From Listeria innocua (GTDB lineage Bacteria > Bacillota > Bacilli > Lactobacillales > Listeriaceae), in contig NZ_CP117229.1 in NCBI RefSeq assembly GCF_028596125.1, positions 2,154,001-2,218,000 of the forward strand: DNA of 64,000 nt. Direction: 5' to 3'. The notes beneath the pieces are model-generated. The model worked only from the letters and a program-made list of their open reading frames with translations. It ran no database searches and was not told the origin of the DNA. Below, piece after piece: positions 9,678 through 17,476 of the stretch (its first letter is position 1; every line of letters starts with the position of its first letter). The translations under genes and the position numbers were made by a program.

Positions 9678-9736
9678 AATAAAATCGGTAAAGCGAGTTA
9701 AGCAAAGGATAACCCCAACCTAACTCGCTTTTACCA
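9678..9736 (-). terminator. Strong hairpin between hbp2 and the ABC importer genes
   Basis: Arms GGTAAAGCGAGTTA (9687-9700) and TAACTCGCTTTTACC (9721-9735) pair almost perfectly. The minus strand continues GATTTTATTTTAT, an imperfect U-run. It probably terminates a share of hbp1-hbp2 transcripts and lowers importer and srtB expression relative to the surface receptors. Confidence 0.8.
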
Positions 9737-9742
9737 GTTTTA

Positions 9743-11464
9743 TTAACTCAATCTTTTACGTTTTAATCGATATGCTAAATAAAGGAAGGAAGCCCCAAAT
9801 AATGTAATATACCATGCCATACTCGATGAATCACTAGTTTTCGCATTTTTTTCAGCTTTGTTATTTGTTGTCGCTGTTTTTTGAACTGAATTTGTATCAT
9901 CAAAATCTGGTTTTGCTAATTTTGGTCCAGCATTATTATTGTTTGCTAAATTGCTAGTATTCAGGTCATCATTTTTCACAGGTTCTTGTAACGTTACATC
10001 CTTCCCTGTAATATCTTTGATTGATGCAGGATCTAATTTAACTTGAACAGTATATTCATGGTCATAAGAGAAGCCTGGCATATTTTCAATTAATACATGT
10101 GTTTTTACATCCGTATTAGCCGTACCATCTTTCACAGGATATTTTACAGTTCTGGTATTTTTGTTAATATCACCAGAAACCACTTCCATATCCTTCCAAA
10201 CGCCATTTTGTTTATACTGGAAAGTCTTAATCCAACTACTATTTGTTAAAGTTAAATAAACATATGGTTGATTATTTTCTACTTTGATTATAGCTGGTTT
10301 CATTACGTAACTTTCCATCATGGAAGTTTCATTTGTTCCGTCTTTAAAAACATCAAAATCTATCGAGTACGTATGATTGTTTAGTAAATTTTTAGGGTCA
10401 ACTACTACTGGTTTGCTTGGTGTCGTAGGCGGTGTTGTCACTGGAGGATTAGTTGTGCCTGGATCTGGGTCTGGTTTCGTTACTGGTGGATTTGTTTCAC
10501 CTGGATCTACTGGAGGTGTTACATCACTACCCGGGTAAGAACTCGCCGCTTGTGCTTTCGTTGTATCAAAAACATATCGGAAGTCTGCTTGCCCTTTATA
10601 TACAGAACCATTGAATGGTGCTTCATAATTCACATGAGCCGCAAGTGGTTGATTTAAGTCCTCCACTTCAAATTCAACAATTCGTGTGTTAGCGTCTTTA
10701 TCTTCTGAAACCACTTTTACATCTTGCAAAGCTCCAGAAATTTGTGTTTTTAAAGCTGTTACTGTTTTATTATCATTAACCGTCATTGCAACAGTTTTCT
10801 TACCATTTTTCACTTTCAACCATGCAGGATTATCAAAATAATTTTGCATACTTGAATTACTGTCATCATTTGCTTTTTTCGCTACAAACGGAATCGTATA
10901 AATTCCATCTGCCAGAGTTACCGGTGTAGTAACAGCCGGTTCAGAAATAACTTTGAACGTACTCGGATCAATTGTTAAGTCCACTTGATACCAATGATCG
11001 TAACTAATTGCATCTACTTTAATGTGCATATAAGAATAAATAATATCATCTAAAGAACTAAGCTTGAATTTCTCTACACGCGTATTATTCGCTGCATCCG
11101 TACTAACAGTTTGAACATCTTGGTAGCTATCTTGATAAACTTCTGCTTGTGCTGGTTTTGCAGGACGAGTTCCATCTTTTGAAACCGCCATTGTTTGCCA
11201 ATAGTTACTGTTTGTAATAGTTAAGTACATATATGGTTGACCATTTTCAACTTTAATTGTAGCAGTATGGTCAATATATTTATCCGCTTCTGAAGATTCT
11301 TTCGTTGTCTTACCAGTGTTATCTTTATAAAAATTCACTTGAACCTGATACTCCCCGCCATCTTTTAAACGAGAATCAGCCGCACTGGCAAATCCAGGTA
11401 TCAATTGAAAAATAAGTGTCAAAGCTAAAAATGCTACTAAACCTTTTTTCCATAATTTCTTCAT
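9743..11464 (-). CDS. hbp2: Heme-binding surface protein Hbp2/SvpA with three NEAT domains
   Basis: The product is 573 residues. Signal peptide 1-28 (ends GFASA). NEAT domains lie at about 35-175, 190-305 and 360-485. Two carry the YxxxY heme strand motif (YDHWY, YDHEY) and a lip segment with Ser (TITNSNYW, TLTNSSWI). The middle one has neither in the usual form. A Pro/Thr-rich linker rich in DPG and NPP separates domains 2 and 3. The C-terminal sorting signal is NAKTS (540-544), then a hydrophobic stretch and RLKRKR, a sortase B-type substrate. ATG start behind AAAGGGGGA. By established work in L. monocytogenes, Hbp2 is both secreted and wall-bound and captures heme from hemoglobin. It sits 12 nt after hbp1; its ribosome site overlaps the hbp1 stop. 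Confidence 0.95.
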   Translation of the reverse strand: MKKLWKKGLVAFLALTLIFQLIPGFASAADSRLKDGGEYQVQVNFYKDNTGKTTKESSEADKYIDHTATIKVENGQPYMYLTITNSNYWQTMAVSKDGTRPAKPAQAEVYQDSYQDVQTVSTDAANNTRVEKFKLSSLDDIIYSYMHIKVDAISYDHWYQVDLTIDPSTFKVISEPAVTTPVTLADGIYTIPFVAKKANDDSNSSMQNYFDNPAWLKVKNGKKTVAMTVNDNKTVTALKTQISGALQDVKVVSEDKDANTRIVEFEVEDLNQPLAAHVNYEAPFNGSVYKGQADFRYVFDTTKAQAASSYPGSDVTPPVDPGETNPPVTKPDPDPGTTNPPVTTPPTTPSKPVVVDPKNLLNNHTYSIDFDVFKDGTNETSMMESYVMKPAIIKVENNQPYVYLTLTNSSWIKTFQYKQNGVWKDMEVVSGDINKNTRTVKYPVKDGTANTDVKTHVLIENMPGFSYDHEYTVQVKLDPASIKDITGKDVTLQEPVKNDDLNTSNLANNNNAGPKLAKPDFDDTNSVQKTATTNNKAEKNAKTSDSSSMAWYITLFGASFLYLAYRLKRKRLS

Positions 11465-11476
11465 AATAATCCCCCT

Positions 11477-12103
11477 TTATTTAAAAATCGCACGTCTTTT
11501 AAGTAAAACTAACCCTGTCCCCGCTGCCACAAAAATAATTCCATATAAAAACATTTTGCTAGAATCACTAGACTTTGGATTTGCTACTTTATTATTTGAA
11601 TCACTTGTAGTTGCTGGCGTTGTTGTACCATTATTATCTGAAGATTTCACAGCTGCACCCGATGATTTAACTGCCCCTTCATCAAAACGTAACTGGATTT
11701 GATATTCATGATGATAATTTAACCCGTCATCATCAATATCCACTTTAATTTTTGCATTAACAGGACTACTCAAAGTTGATACTGGGAATGACACTTTTCT
11801 AGTATCACTCGCTGTGTTTTTTGAAGTTACACTAACCGCATTTCCCTCAACCCACAGACCAGTAATCCACTTACTATGATTTACTTGCAAACTAACAGTA
11901 GATTTCCCTCCATTTACTGTCACTGTTGCAGGCTTGTCAAAATAGTCATTCGCCATTGATACTGAATCACTATCCCCTTGAAGCACTGTATAATCAACCG
12001 AATAAGTTCCGTCTTTAAGAGCAGCTTGTGCCGTTACACCAGCTGAAAGAAAAGAAAAACTAAACAAAACTACAAAAGCAACTAAGGCTAATACTTTTTT
12101 CAC
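11477..12103 (-). CDS. hbp1: Heme-binding surface protein Hbp1 with one NEAT domain
   Basis: The product is 208 residues. Signal peptide about 1-27 (ends VTAQA). One NEAT domain covers about 28-150, with lip segment VNHSKWITGL and heme-strand motif YHHEY. The end holds overlapping sorting-like motifs NKVAN (171-175) and NPKSS (175-179), then a hydrophobic segment and LLKRRAIFK. GTG start at 12101-12103 with AAGGGAG upstream. It is the first gene of the Fur-controlled operon and should be attached by SrtB deep in peptidoglycan, passing heme to the membrane importer. Confidence 0.94.
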   Translation of the reverse strand: MKKVLALVAFVVLFSFSFLSAGVTAQAALKDGTYSVDYTVLQGDSDSVSMANDYFDKPATVTVNGGKSTVSLQVNHSKWITGLWVEGNAVSVTSKNTASDTRKVSFPVSTLSSPVNAKIKVDIDDDGLNYHHEYQIQLRFDEGAVKSSGAAVKSSDNNGTTTPATTSDSNNKVANPKSSDSSKMFLYGIIFVAAGTGLVLLKRRAIFK

Positions 12104-12142
12104 TCTTAACTCTCCCTTCTTTATTAAAAAACATCTATTTAT

Positions 12143-12169
12143 AAAAAACCCCCACAGACATTTGTGGAG
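12143..12169 (-). terminator. Terminator-like hairpin in the hbp1 leader
   Basis: On the minus strand, bases 12169-12163 pair with 12156-12150 (7 bp, one G-U) around a 6-nt loop, followed by G and six U (12148-12143). It sits between the Fur-controlled promoter and the hbp1 start, so it could cause leader attenuation. Confidence 0.5.
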
Positions 12170-12203
12170 TAAAAGATTATGTAAAATTCATACGTCAACT
12201 ATC

Positions 12204-12233
12204 ATTTTAATTGATAATGATTATCATTGTCAA
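12204..12233 (-). promoter_or_regulatory. Fur operator inside the sigma-A promoter of the hbp1-hbp2-srtB operon
   Basis: On the minus strand, TTGACA (12228-12233) and TAAAAT (12204-12209) are separated by 18 nt. The spacer is filled by a near-consensus Fur box (ATGATAATCATTATCA, about 12212-12231 overall). Bound Fur-Fe would block polymerase, so the operon should be induced in iron limitation, as is known for this locus. Confidence 0.92.
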
Positions 12234-12264
12234 CCACATTTTATTTTTCAACAGCCTTCACAAC

Positions 12265-12300
12265 AAAAAAATCCATGGACGGCAACGTTTGTCCACGGAT
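12265..12300 (-). terminator. Terminator after the small winged-helix-like gene
   Basis: ATCCATGGAC (12271-12280) and GTCCACGGAT (12291-12300) pair with one mismatch. The minus strand continues with a T-run opposite 12265-12270. It separates this gene from the Fur promoter of hbp1. Confidence 0.8.
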
Positions 12301-12318
12301 TAATAAATATTTACTGTT

Positions 12319-12585
12319 CTACTCATTCTCACTTATCTTGAGAAAATGTTCATATAACAATTCACCTTTTAAAGTTATTGTATATCTTTTTTCTGTAATA
12401 TTGTTGTTTCTCGTTAAATATCCATTTTCTTCCAACCAGTACAGTGTAAGTAATACTTCATTCTTTGTATAATTGCGAAGATCCCCAAAATCAATCACTT
12501 CAAGCGACATATCATTAATTTTTGTATCTACACTTCTAGCAAAAAGAAGGACTTCTCGTAACAACTTTTCATCTTCAAATTCCAT
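12319..12585 (-). CDS. Small hypothetical protein, possible winged-helix fold (lmo2187-like)
   Basis: The product is 88 residues, with AAAGGAGG and good spacing before the ATG. The first half is helical and acidic. The second half reads YTKNEVLLTLYWLEENGYLTRNN...KRYTITLKGELLYEHF, which looks like helix-turn-helix plus a beta wing, as in DUF2513-like proteins. There are no catalytic residues or membrane segments. It has its own terminator and lies between the small RNA and the heme operon, so a regulatory role is possible but unproven. Confidence 0.75.
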   Translation of the reverse strand: MEFEDEKLLREVLLFARSVDTKINDMSLEVIDFGDLRNYTKNEVLLTLYWLEENGYLTRNNNITEKRYTITLKGELLYEHFLKISENE

Positions 12586-12626
12586 TTTTAATCCTCCTTT
12601 AATTCTAAGTTAGTAAACATAAATAA

Positions 12627-12728
12627 CGTAAAAAGCCGTAGCTAAATGCCACGGCTTCTTACAGCGCAATCAAAAGGAGAAATTCACACAATCAAATAAA
12701 GGGGGTATTTGTTTGTGATTTATTTCAC
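12627..12728 (-). ncRNA. Candidate RsaE/RoxS-family small regulatory RNA
   Basis: Transcribed on the minus strand from a TTGAAT-17-TATATT promoter (-35 at 12758-12763, -10 at 12735-12740) to a terminator at 12628-12657, about 100 nt. The 5' end can fold as GUGA/UCAC. Next comes a perfect 6-bp hairpin CAAAUA/UAUUUG displaying the loop CCCCCUU, an anti-Shine-Dalgarno sequence. A second pyrimidine site, UUUCUCCUUUU, follows. From memory this order (UCAC, ACAAA-ACCCC-UUU hairpin, UUUCUCC site, terminator) is that of staphylococcal RsaE and Bacillus RoxS. RoxS also lies near pepF (yjbG). Those RNAs respond to respiration/redox control and repress central-metabolism mRNAs at the ribosome site. No protein reading frame on this strand fits. 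Confidence 0.72.
12628..12657 (-). terminator. Intrinsic terminator of the small RNA
   Basis: AAGCCGTAGC (12633-12642) pairs with GCCACGGCTT (12648-12657), one mismatch, loop 5 nt. Five T follow on the minus strand. The opposite direction has no good T-tail, so it acts on the minus strand. Confidence 0.82.
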
Positions 12729-12773
12729 GGTTATAATATACCATATAACCTCACATAATTCAATAGTTCACAT
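12729..12773 (-). promoter_or_regulatory. Promoter and possible operators of the small RNA
   Basis: TTGAAT (12758-12763) and TATATT (12735-12740), spacer 17. An inverted repeat GGTTATA (12729-12735) / TATAACC (12744-12750) surrounds the -10. A ResD-like half site, ATGTGAACTATT on the minus strand, lies at about 12762-12773, overlapping or just upstream of the -35. The promoter is seen directly; regulator assignments are inference from RoxS/RsaE. Confidence 0.55.
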
Positions 12774-12831
12774 ACCGTTTTTTATACTTATTCTTTCCTC
12801 TACCGCTCGAATGCTTCTACTACCCAAAAAC

Positions 12832-12873
12832 AAAAAAAAAGACACGATGCATATCAGTTGCAACCGTGTCTTT
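12832..12873 (-). terminator. Terminator after pepF
   Basis: AAAGACACGATGC (12838-12850) pairs with GCAACCGTGTCTTT (12860-12873) with a small bulge. T-rich tails exist on both strands; the minus strand has the longer one. Confidence 0.85.
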
Positions 12874-12895
12874 TTTTAGTAATTTTCACAATGTA

Positions 12896-14701
12896 TTATT
12901 TGACTAGTTTTTCTAATTCATCTAATCTTTGTTCAAAAACTTTTAAAGCGTCATCCACAGGGTTCGGTGTTGCCATATCAACTCCTGCTTTTTTCAACAC
13001 CTCAATTGGATAATCAGAACTTCCTGCTTTCAAAAAGTCAATATAAGCTGTTACCGCCTCTTGACCTTCAGTTAAAATTTTCGCACTTAAAGCTGATGCT
13101 GCCGAAAACCCAGTCGCATATTGGAAAACATAATAGTTCATGTAAAAATGTGGAATACGAGACCATTCATAACCAATTTCAGCATCATAAACAATTGCAT
13201 CACCATAATATTTCTTATTAATATCAAAGTAAGTTTCTGTTAAATAATCAGCTGTTAAAGCAACTCCTTCTTGATCTGCTTGATGAATAGCATGCTCAAA
13301 CTCAGCAAATTGCGTTTGACGGAATACAGTTCCTTTAAATCCATCTAAATAATGATTTAACAAATAAGCGCGTACTTTCGGATCATCATATTTTTTCAAA
13401 AGATAGTCCGTCAGTAAATTTTCATTAGTCGTAGAAGCAACTTCTGCTAAGAAAATCGAATAATCTCCATAAACAAATGGTTGATTCTTCCTTGTATAGT
13501 AACTGTGAACACTATGTCCAAGTTCATGAGCTAGCGTATAAACATTATTAATATTATCTTGCCAATTCAATAAAATATATGGATTTGTACTATATGAACC
13601 AGAAGAGTATGCCCCGCTTCGTTTACCTTTATTTTCCATCACATCAATCCAGCGGCTATCAAAAGCTTCTTTTAAAATCGATTGATATTCATCCCCAAGT
13701 GGCTTCAAGGCTTCAAGGACAATCTCTTTTGCTTCCTTATAAGTGAATTCCAAATTAACATCATCAGAAAGCGGTGTATAAAGATCATACATATGAAGTT
13801 CTTCTAATCCAAGCAATTCTTTACGTAATTTTACATAGCGATGAAGTAAACTAGCATTATTGTTTACTGATTTTAATAAAGAGTCATAAACTGTCTCCGG
13901 AATATGATTTCCTGAAAGTGCTGCCTCACGAGCGGACTTATATCCACGTGTAGAAGCATAAAAATTAGATTTTTTCACTTGCCCATTTAAAGTAGATGCT
14001 AAGGTATTCTTTAATCCTTCATAAACAGAATACACACCAAGAAACGCGTCTTTACGAACACGCGGGTCATTACTTTCTAACAACTTACCATAACGACCAT
14101 GCGTGATTTCAATCTCTTCGCCATTTTCATCTTTAATTGTAGGGAACTTCATGTCCGCATTATTTAATGTGTTAAACGTATTAGAAGAACTACCCAAAAC
14201 TTCGCCAGCATTCGCTAATAATGCCTCTTCTTTTTCACTTAAAATATAAGGTCGGCTTAAGTTTAATTCCTCTAATAAGTGTGCATATAGTTGCAAATCT
14301 TTATTTTCATTTAAAAATTGTTTTAAAACACTCTCATCCATCGCTAAAATTTCAGGATCATAATAAGATAATGCAGACATTAGTTTTGTAACTAAACTTC
14401 CTGCCCGACTATGTAATCCTTGGTATTTCGCATTAGCTGTATCCTGGTCCATTTTCAAATGAGCATAAACATATAAATTACTAATTAAATCATAAGCTTT
14501 ATCACGAAATTGTAGTGCTTCATAAAGCGTTTGGCTACTTTCCGCTAGACGACCTTTAAATTGATCGCTTTCTTCTGTGATTTTTTGTAATTCTGTAAAG
14601 GCTTTTTCCCAAGCCTCATCATTTGGATAAATAGTAGTCAAATCCCAAGTTAAATTTTCTGGAACTTCTTCTCTTAAAGGTAATGCATTCGTTTTACTCA
14701 A
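12896..14701 (-). CDS. pepF: Oligoendopeptidase F (M3 family zinc metallopeptidase)
   Basis: The product is 601 residues. I start at TTG 14699-14701 (MSKTNALPLREEVPENLTWDL) because GGGGG lies 8 nt upstream; the open frame extends 5 codons further without a ribosome site. The zinc motif HELGH is at 392-396 in LAHELGHSVHSYY, with a downstream Glu in SIFLAEVASTTNE as third ligand. Length equals the family norm. PepF is cytoplasmic and cuts peptides of about 7-17 residues; proximity to opp suggests it uses imported peptides. The order pepF-coiA-mecA-spxA is conserved in Bacillus. Confidence 0.95.
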   Translation of the reverse strand: MSKTNALPLREEVPENLTWDLTTIYPNDEAWEKAFTELQKITEESDQFKGRLAESSQTLYEALQFRDKAYDLISNLYVYAHLKMDQDTANAKYQGLHSRAGSLVTKLMSALSYYDPEILAMDESVLKQFLNENKDLQLYAHLLEELNLSRPYILSEKEEALLANAGEVLGSSSNTFNTLNNADMKFPTIKDENGEEIEITHGRYGKLLESNDPRVRKDAFLGVYSVYEGLKNTLASTLNGQVKKSNFYASTRGYKSAREAALSGNHIPETVYDSLLKSVNNNASLLHRYVKLRKELLGLEELHMYDLYTPLSDDVNLEFTYKEAKEIVLEALKPLGDEYQSILKEAFDSRWIDVMENKGKRSGAYSSGSYSTNPYILLNWQDNINNVYTLAHELGHSVHSYYTRKNQPFVYGDYSIFLAEVASTTNENLLTDYLLKKYDDPKVRAYLLNHYLDGFKGTVFRQTQFAEFEHAIHQADQEGVALTADYLTETYFDINKKYYGDAIVYDAEIGYEWSRIPHFYMNYYVFQYATGFSAASALSAKILTEGQEAVTAYIDFLKAGSSDYPIEVLKKAGVDMATPNPVDDALKVFEQRLDELEKLVK

Positions 14702-14773
14702 TATAAAAACCCCCAACCATAGTCATTTTGTTTTTATTATGAGCCAAAATAACTAAAAATGCAAAACAGATGT

Positions 14774-15889
14774 TTACACCCGACTCACGCGATTACCAGA
14801 AAAAGTCATAACTCGCTTCACTCGGTATCGTTTTTCTGGCACTACTGATAATACTCCTACGCTTATTAAGTAAGCAATGTATGATTTTCCTAATTTCAAG
14901 CATTCATTTGGAGAAAGCCAAATTGTCATTATTTGTGTTACTACTGATTGAAACTTCTCTAAAAAACATTCTTCACTAAAAGTATCGCCTTTTTCCAACA
15001 TATTAAAAAACGTTTCCCATAAATCGAATTGCCATTCTACAGCAGGAGTAATGACTAAAAATTGTTCTTCTAAATCCACACCAATTTCTTTCGGTAAATA
15101 ATGCAAATAATAACCTGCACTATATAATTTTTGCATGAATTGTCCATGTTTTTTGAACTTCGCGTAGTAAAAACATATTTTCTGCCTTTCTAATTCTCTA
15201 TCTCGCTTTACATATGCATGGCGTGTAATAATTCGAGCTATTTTCTGCTTCCATTCATTCATCGGTGCTTTGCTAGAAAATTTCATCTCACTAGCAAAAA
15301 AGCGATTGCCTTTTTCAAATGTCAGATGATAATAAAGAGTAGTTATCTTGTCGCTTGCAGAATAATGCCAAAAATGATAACCCAACTTCTGCTCAAATTG
15401 AATAAACGCTTGTTGAAAAATAGTGAGACTAATACGTCCTTTTTCTTTTTTTATTGTTTGGCCGAGCATCCAATGAACTTCTAATCCAATTGATAAGTAA
15501 TCCATCGTCCGCTGAATCATTTCACTAATTGGGACCGATGATCTTTGAAATTCGATTACAGTAGCATCACTCACATAAATATCCGCTTGCCGGCTAATTG
15601 CAGGAAAATAATGCTCTAATTCAACAGGAATTCCTTGAAAGCCAAACCAAGCCATAATTTGCCTCTTAGCTAATAAATGCTCCTCACTCTCTCCTTCAGA
15701 AGCAAATGCACACTTAGTCGCCTTCTCATGAGCGAAATGCGGTATTTTAATCTCGCCGGCTTTTATCATTACAGGACTATCACATGATTTACAAAACAAT
15801 CTTTCTTCTTGCTTGATTCGCTCTACATTCATCTTTGTAATAGTAAAAGTATCTCCATTGTTGTTCTTAGCTGTAAAAATAAATATCAC
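14774..15889 (-). CDS. coiA: Competence protein CoiA-like, nuclease-fold protein
   Basis: The product is up to 371 residues. The N-terminal region has a zinc-finger-like CKSCDSPVMIKAGEIKIPHFAH, typical of CoiA. A restriction-endonuclease-like core follows (SEEHLLAKRQIMAWF ... ISRQADIYVSDATVIEFQRSS), with D and EFQ as candidate metal ligands. In streptococci CoiA is a late competence protein needed for recombination of incoming DNA. The GTG start at 15889 lies only 1 nt after AGGAG, so the true start may be a few codons downstream, where only rare ATA/ATT codons are available. It lies between pepF and mecA, but terminators and promoters suggest separate transcription. Confidence 0.85.
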   Translation of the reverse strand: MIFIFTAKNNNGDTFTITKMNVERIKQEERLFCKSCDSPVMIKAGEIKIPHFAHEKATKCAFASEGESEEHLLAKRQIMAWFGFQGIPVELEHYFPAISRQADIYVSDATVIEFQRSSVPISEMIQRTMDYLSIGLEVHWMLGQTIKKEKGRISLTIFQQAFIQFEQKLGYHFWHYSASDKITTLYYHLTFEKGNRFFASEMKFSSKAPMNEWKQKIARIITRHAYVKRDRELERQKICFYYAKFKKHGQFMQKLYSAGYYLHYLPKEIGVDLEEQFLVITPAVEWQFDLWETFFNMLEKGDTFSEECFLEKFQSVVTQIMTIWLSPNECLKLGKSYIAYLISVGVLSVVPEKRYRVKRVMTFSGNRVSRV

Positions 15890-15959
15890 TCTCCTATTAG
15901 CTCTTTAATACTAATATTCGACATCTTACAGCTTTATTCCTGCTTTATTTTTAAAATCG

Positions 15960-16002
15960 CAAAAAAGACCCATTTGGTTGATTTTCCAACTCAAATGGGT
16001 CC
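15960..16002 (-). terminator. Terminator after mecA
   Basis: GACCCATTTG (15967-15976) pairs with CAAATGGGTC (15992-16001); the minus strand ends in a six-T run. Confidence 0.88.
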
Positions 16003-16015
16003 TCTAAATAAAGTT

Positions 16016-16669
16016 TTAGAAATATTTTCTTACTTGCTTTAATGCAGGAACGTCAAAGATTACTTTTCCGTACTCAGCTAGCATATAACCAGTTAAATTC
16101 GACTCTAAACCGTACTCAAGCAAAATACTAACGGCATTGTCAATGTTAGATTCATCATACTTATTCTCAGGAAATTCTACGTTCAAATAATACTTCCCTT
16201 GATACGAATATAGCTTAGTTACTAAATTTTCCAGTCCTGTTGCACGTGAAAGTGAAATGAGATCTTCAAAATCACGGAACTCTAAAATAAACTCTAGCGT
16301 ATCATCTTCTCCAAGTGATTCTTTCTTCACTGGATTGAAGTTTTCTTCGAGTAGTTTTTCGATTTTTTCTTCTGCAAGCTCATCTGGGGAGCTAAGCGTG
16401 ACGTCAAAACCGTCCTCGCCTTTTCCACCAATTGTAGCTTTTGTTACGAATACTTCTAAGCCATGTTTTAAGGCTTGGACTTGTATCCAGAGCGGACCTT
16501 CAGGAGAGAACTCTTCTTCATATTTCAGCTCATCCATCATATCCCAGAAAAGTTCTTCACTTTTCTCGCGGTCATACCAAACATCTTCTTGATTAAAACC
16601 ACGCTCTTCCAAATCCAGATAAGAGATATAAAACTTGATAGTATCCTCATTAATTCGTTCAATTTCCAT
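16016..16669 (-). CDS. mecA: Adaptor protein MecA
   Basis: The product is 217 residues, MEIERINEDTIKFYISYLDLEERGF at the N-terminus. I start at ATG 16667-16669, 9 nt after GGGAG; the GTG two codons earlier is too close. MecA binds substrates (ComK in Bacillus, Spx and others) through its N-terminal domain and delivers them to ClpC through its C-terminal domain. The central acidic linker (EEKIEKLLEENFNPVKKESLGEDDT) is typical. It is next to spxA, a known type of MecA partner. Confidence 0.95.
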   Translation of the reverse strand: MEIERINEDTIKFYISYLDLEERGFNQEDVWYDREKSEELFWDMMDELKYEEEFSPEGPLWIQVQALKHGLEVFVTKATIGGKGEDGFDVTLSSPDELAEEKIEKLLEENFNPVKKESLGEDDTLEFILEFRDFEDLISLSRATGLENLVTKLYSYQGKYYLNVEFPENKYDESNIDNAVSILLEYGLESNLTGYMLAEYGKVIFDVPALKQVRKYF

Positions 16670-16833
16670 CGTCACACTCTCCCTTCCTTCTTAGTCATTG
16701 ACAATGAAGGGTGAAACTTAATTGGTTAAATTCATTGTAGCTCATATTACAAAATAGTACCACCATTTTTCCTTGGTGGATTATTATCTTAGCTGAAAAA
16801 CGAAAAAAATTCAAGAACAATTACTTAAATTAC

Positions 16834-16874
16834 AAAAAAAGTGCCAAGAATCCAATTGAATGGAATTCTCGGCA
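16834..16874 (-). terminator. Terminator after spxA
   Basis: TGCCAAGAATCC (16842-16853) pairs with GGAATTCTCGGCA (16862-16874) with one unpaired base; T-run on the minus strand opposite 16834-16840. Confidence 0.85.
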
Positions 16875-16890
16875 ACCACTTTTATCAATC

Positions 16891-17286
16891 TTAGTTAACC
16901 ATTTTTTGCGCTTCACGTAGTTGATACGTACGTACACGGCGCGGTAAGAAACGGCGAATTTCATCTTCATTGTACCCAACTTGCAAACGTTTTTCATCAA
17001 TAATGATAGGACGTCTTAATAAGCCAGGATTTTTCTGGATTAATTCAAATAGTTGTTGCAAAGGAAGACTATCTAAATCCACGTTCAATTTTTGGAAAGT
17101 TTTTGAACGAGTGGAGATAATTTCATCTGTACCATCCTCAGTCATACGAAGAATTTCTTTAATTTCATCCAAACTAAGTGGTTCAGAAAAAATGTTTCTT
17201 TCCTTATAAGGGATATCATGTTCTTCCAACCATGCACGAGCTTTTCGGCAAGATGTGCAACTAGGTGAAGTGTATAACGTTACCAT
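16891..17286 (-). CDS. spxA: Redox-responsive transcription regulator Spx
   Basis: The product is 131 residues from ATG 17284-17286 ([19 protein letters not shown]), the exact usual Spx length. The frame stays open 19 codons upstream but that part is unlike Spx. The redox switch C10xxC13 (CTSC) and the [25 protein letters not shown] region are intact. Spx binds the RNA polymerase alpha C-terminal domain and activates thiol-stress genes; it is degraded by ClpXP. A SigB-type promoter sequence lies about 190 nt upstream. In L. monocytogenes SpxA1 is reported as essential for aerobic growth. Confidence 0.96.
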   Translation of the reverse strand: MVTLYTSPSCTSCRKARAWLEEHDIPYKERNIFSEPLSLDEIKEILRMTEDGTDEIISTRSKTFQKLNVDLDSLPLQQLFELIQKNPGLLRRPIIIDEKRLQVGYNEDEIRRFLPRRVRTYQLREAQKMVN

Positions 17287-17476
17287 TAGACATTCACACT
17301 CCTTATCGGGTATTGTTTCATTCATATAACGAAATTCTAGCAATATCTCTATTTGGAAAATTCATTAAAGAACTTACACTTCATTATACACTAATTTTGT
17401 GAAATTCTATATACTAATTTTAAAATTTTTCTTTCCAAATATGTAAAACCATTGTTAGCAAGCCGTTATGTATATG

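Noticed and set aside
12718-12880. A plus-strand small reading frame of about 54 codons opposite the sRNA, with an AAAGGGGG ribosome-like site and GTG start
   Set aside because: It runs into the pepF terminator, its sequence looks random, and the same bases are better explained as the C-rich hairpin of the minus-strand RNA.
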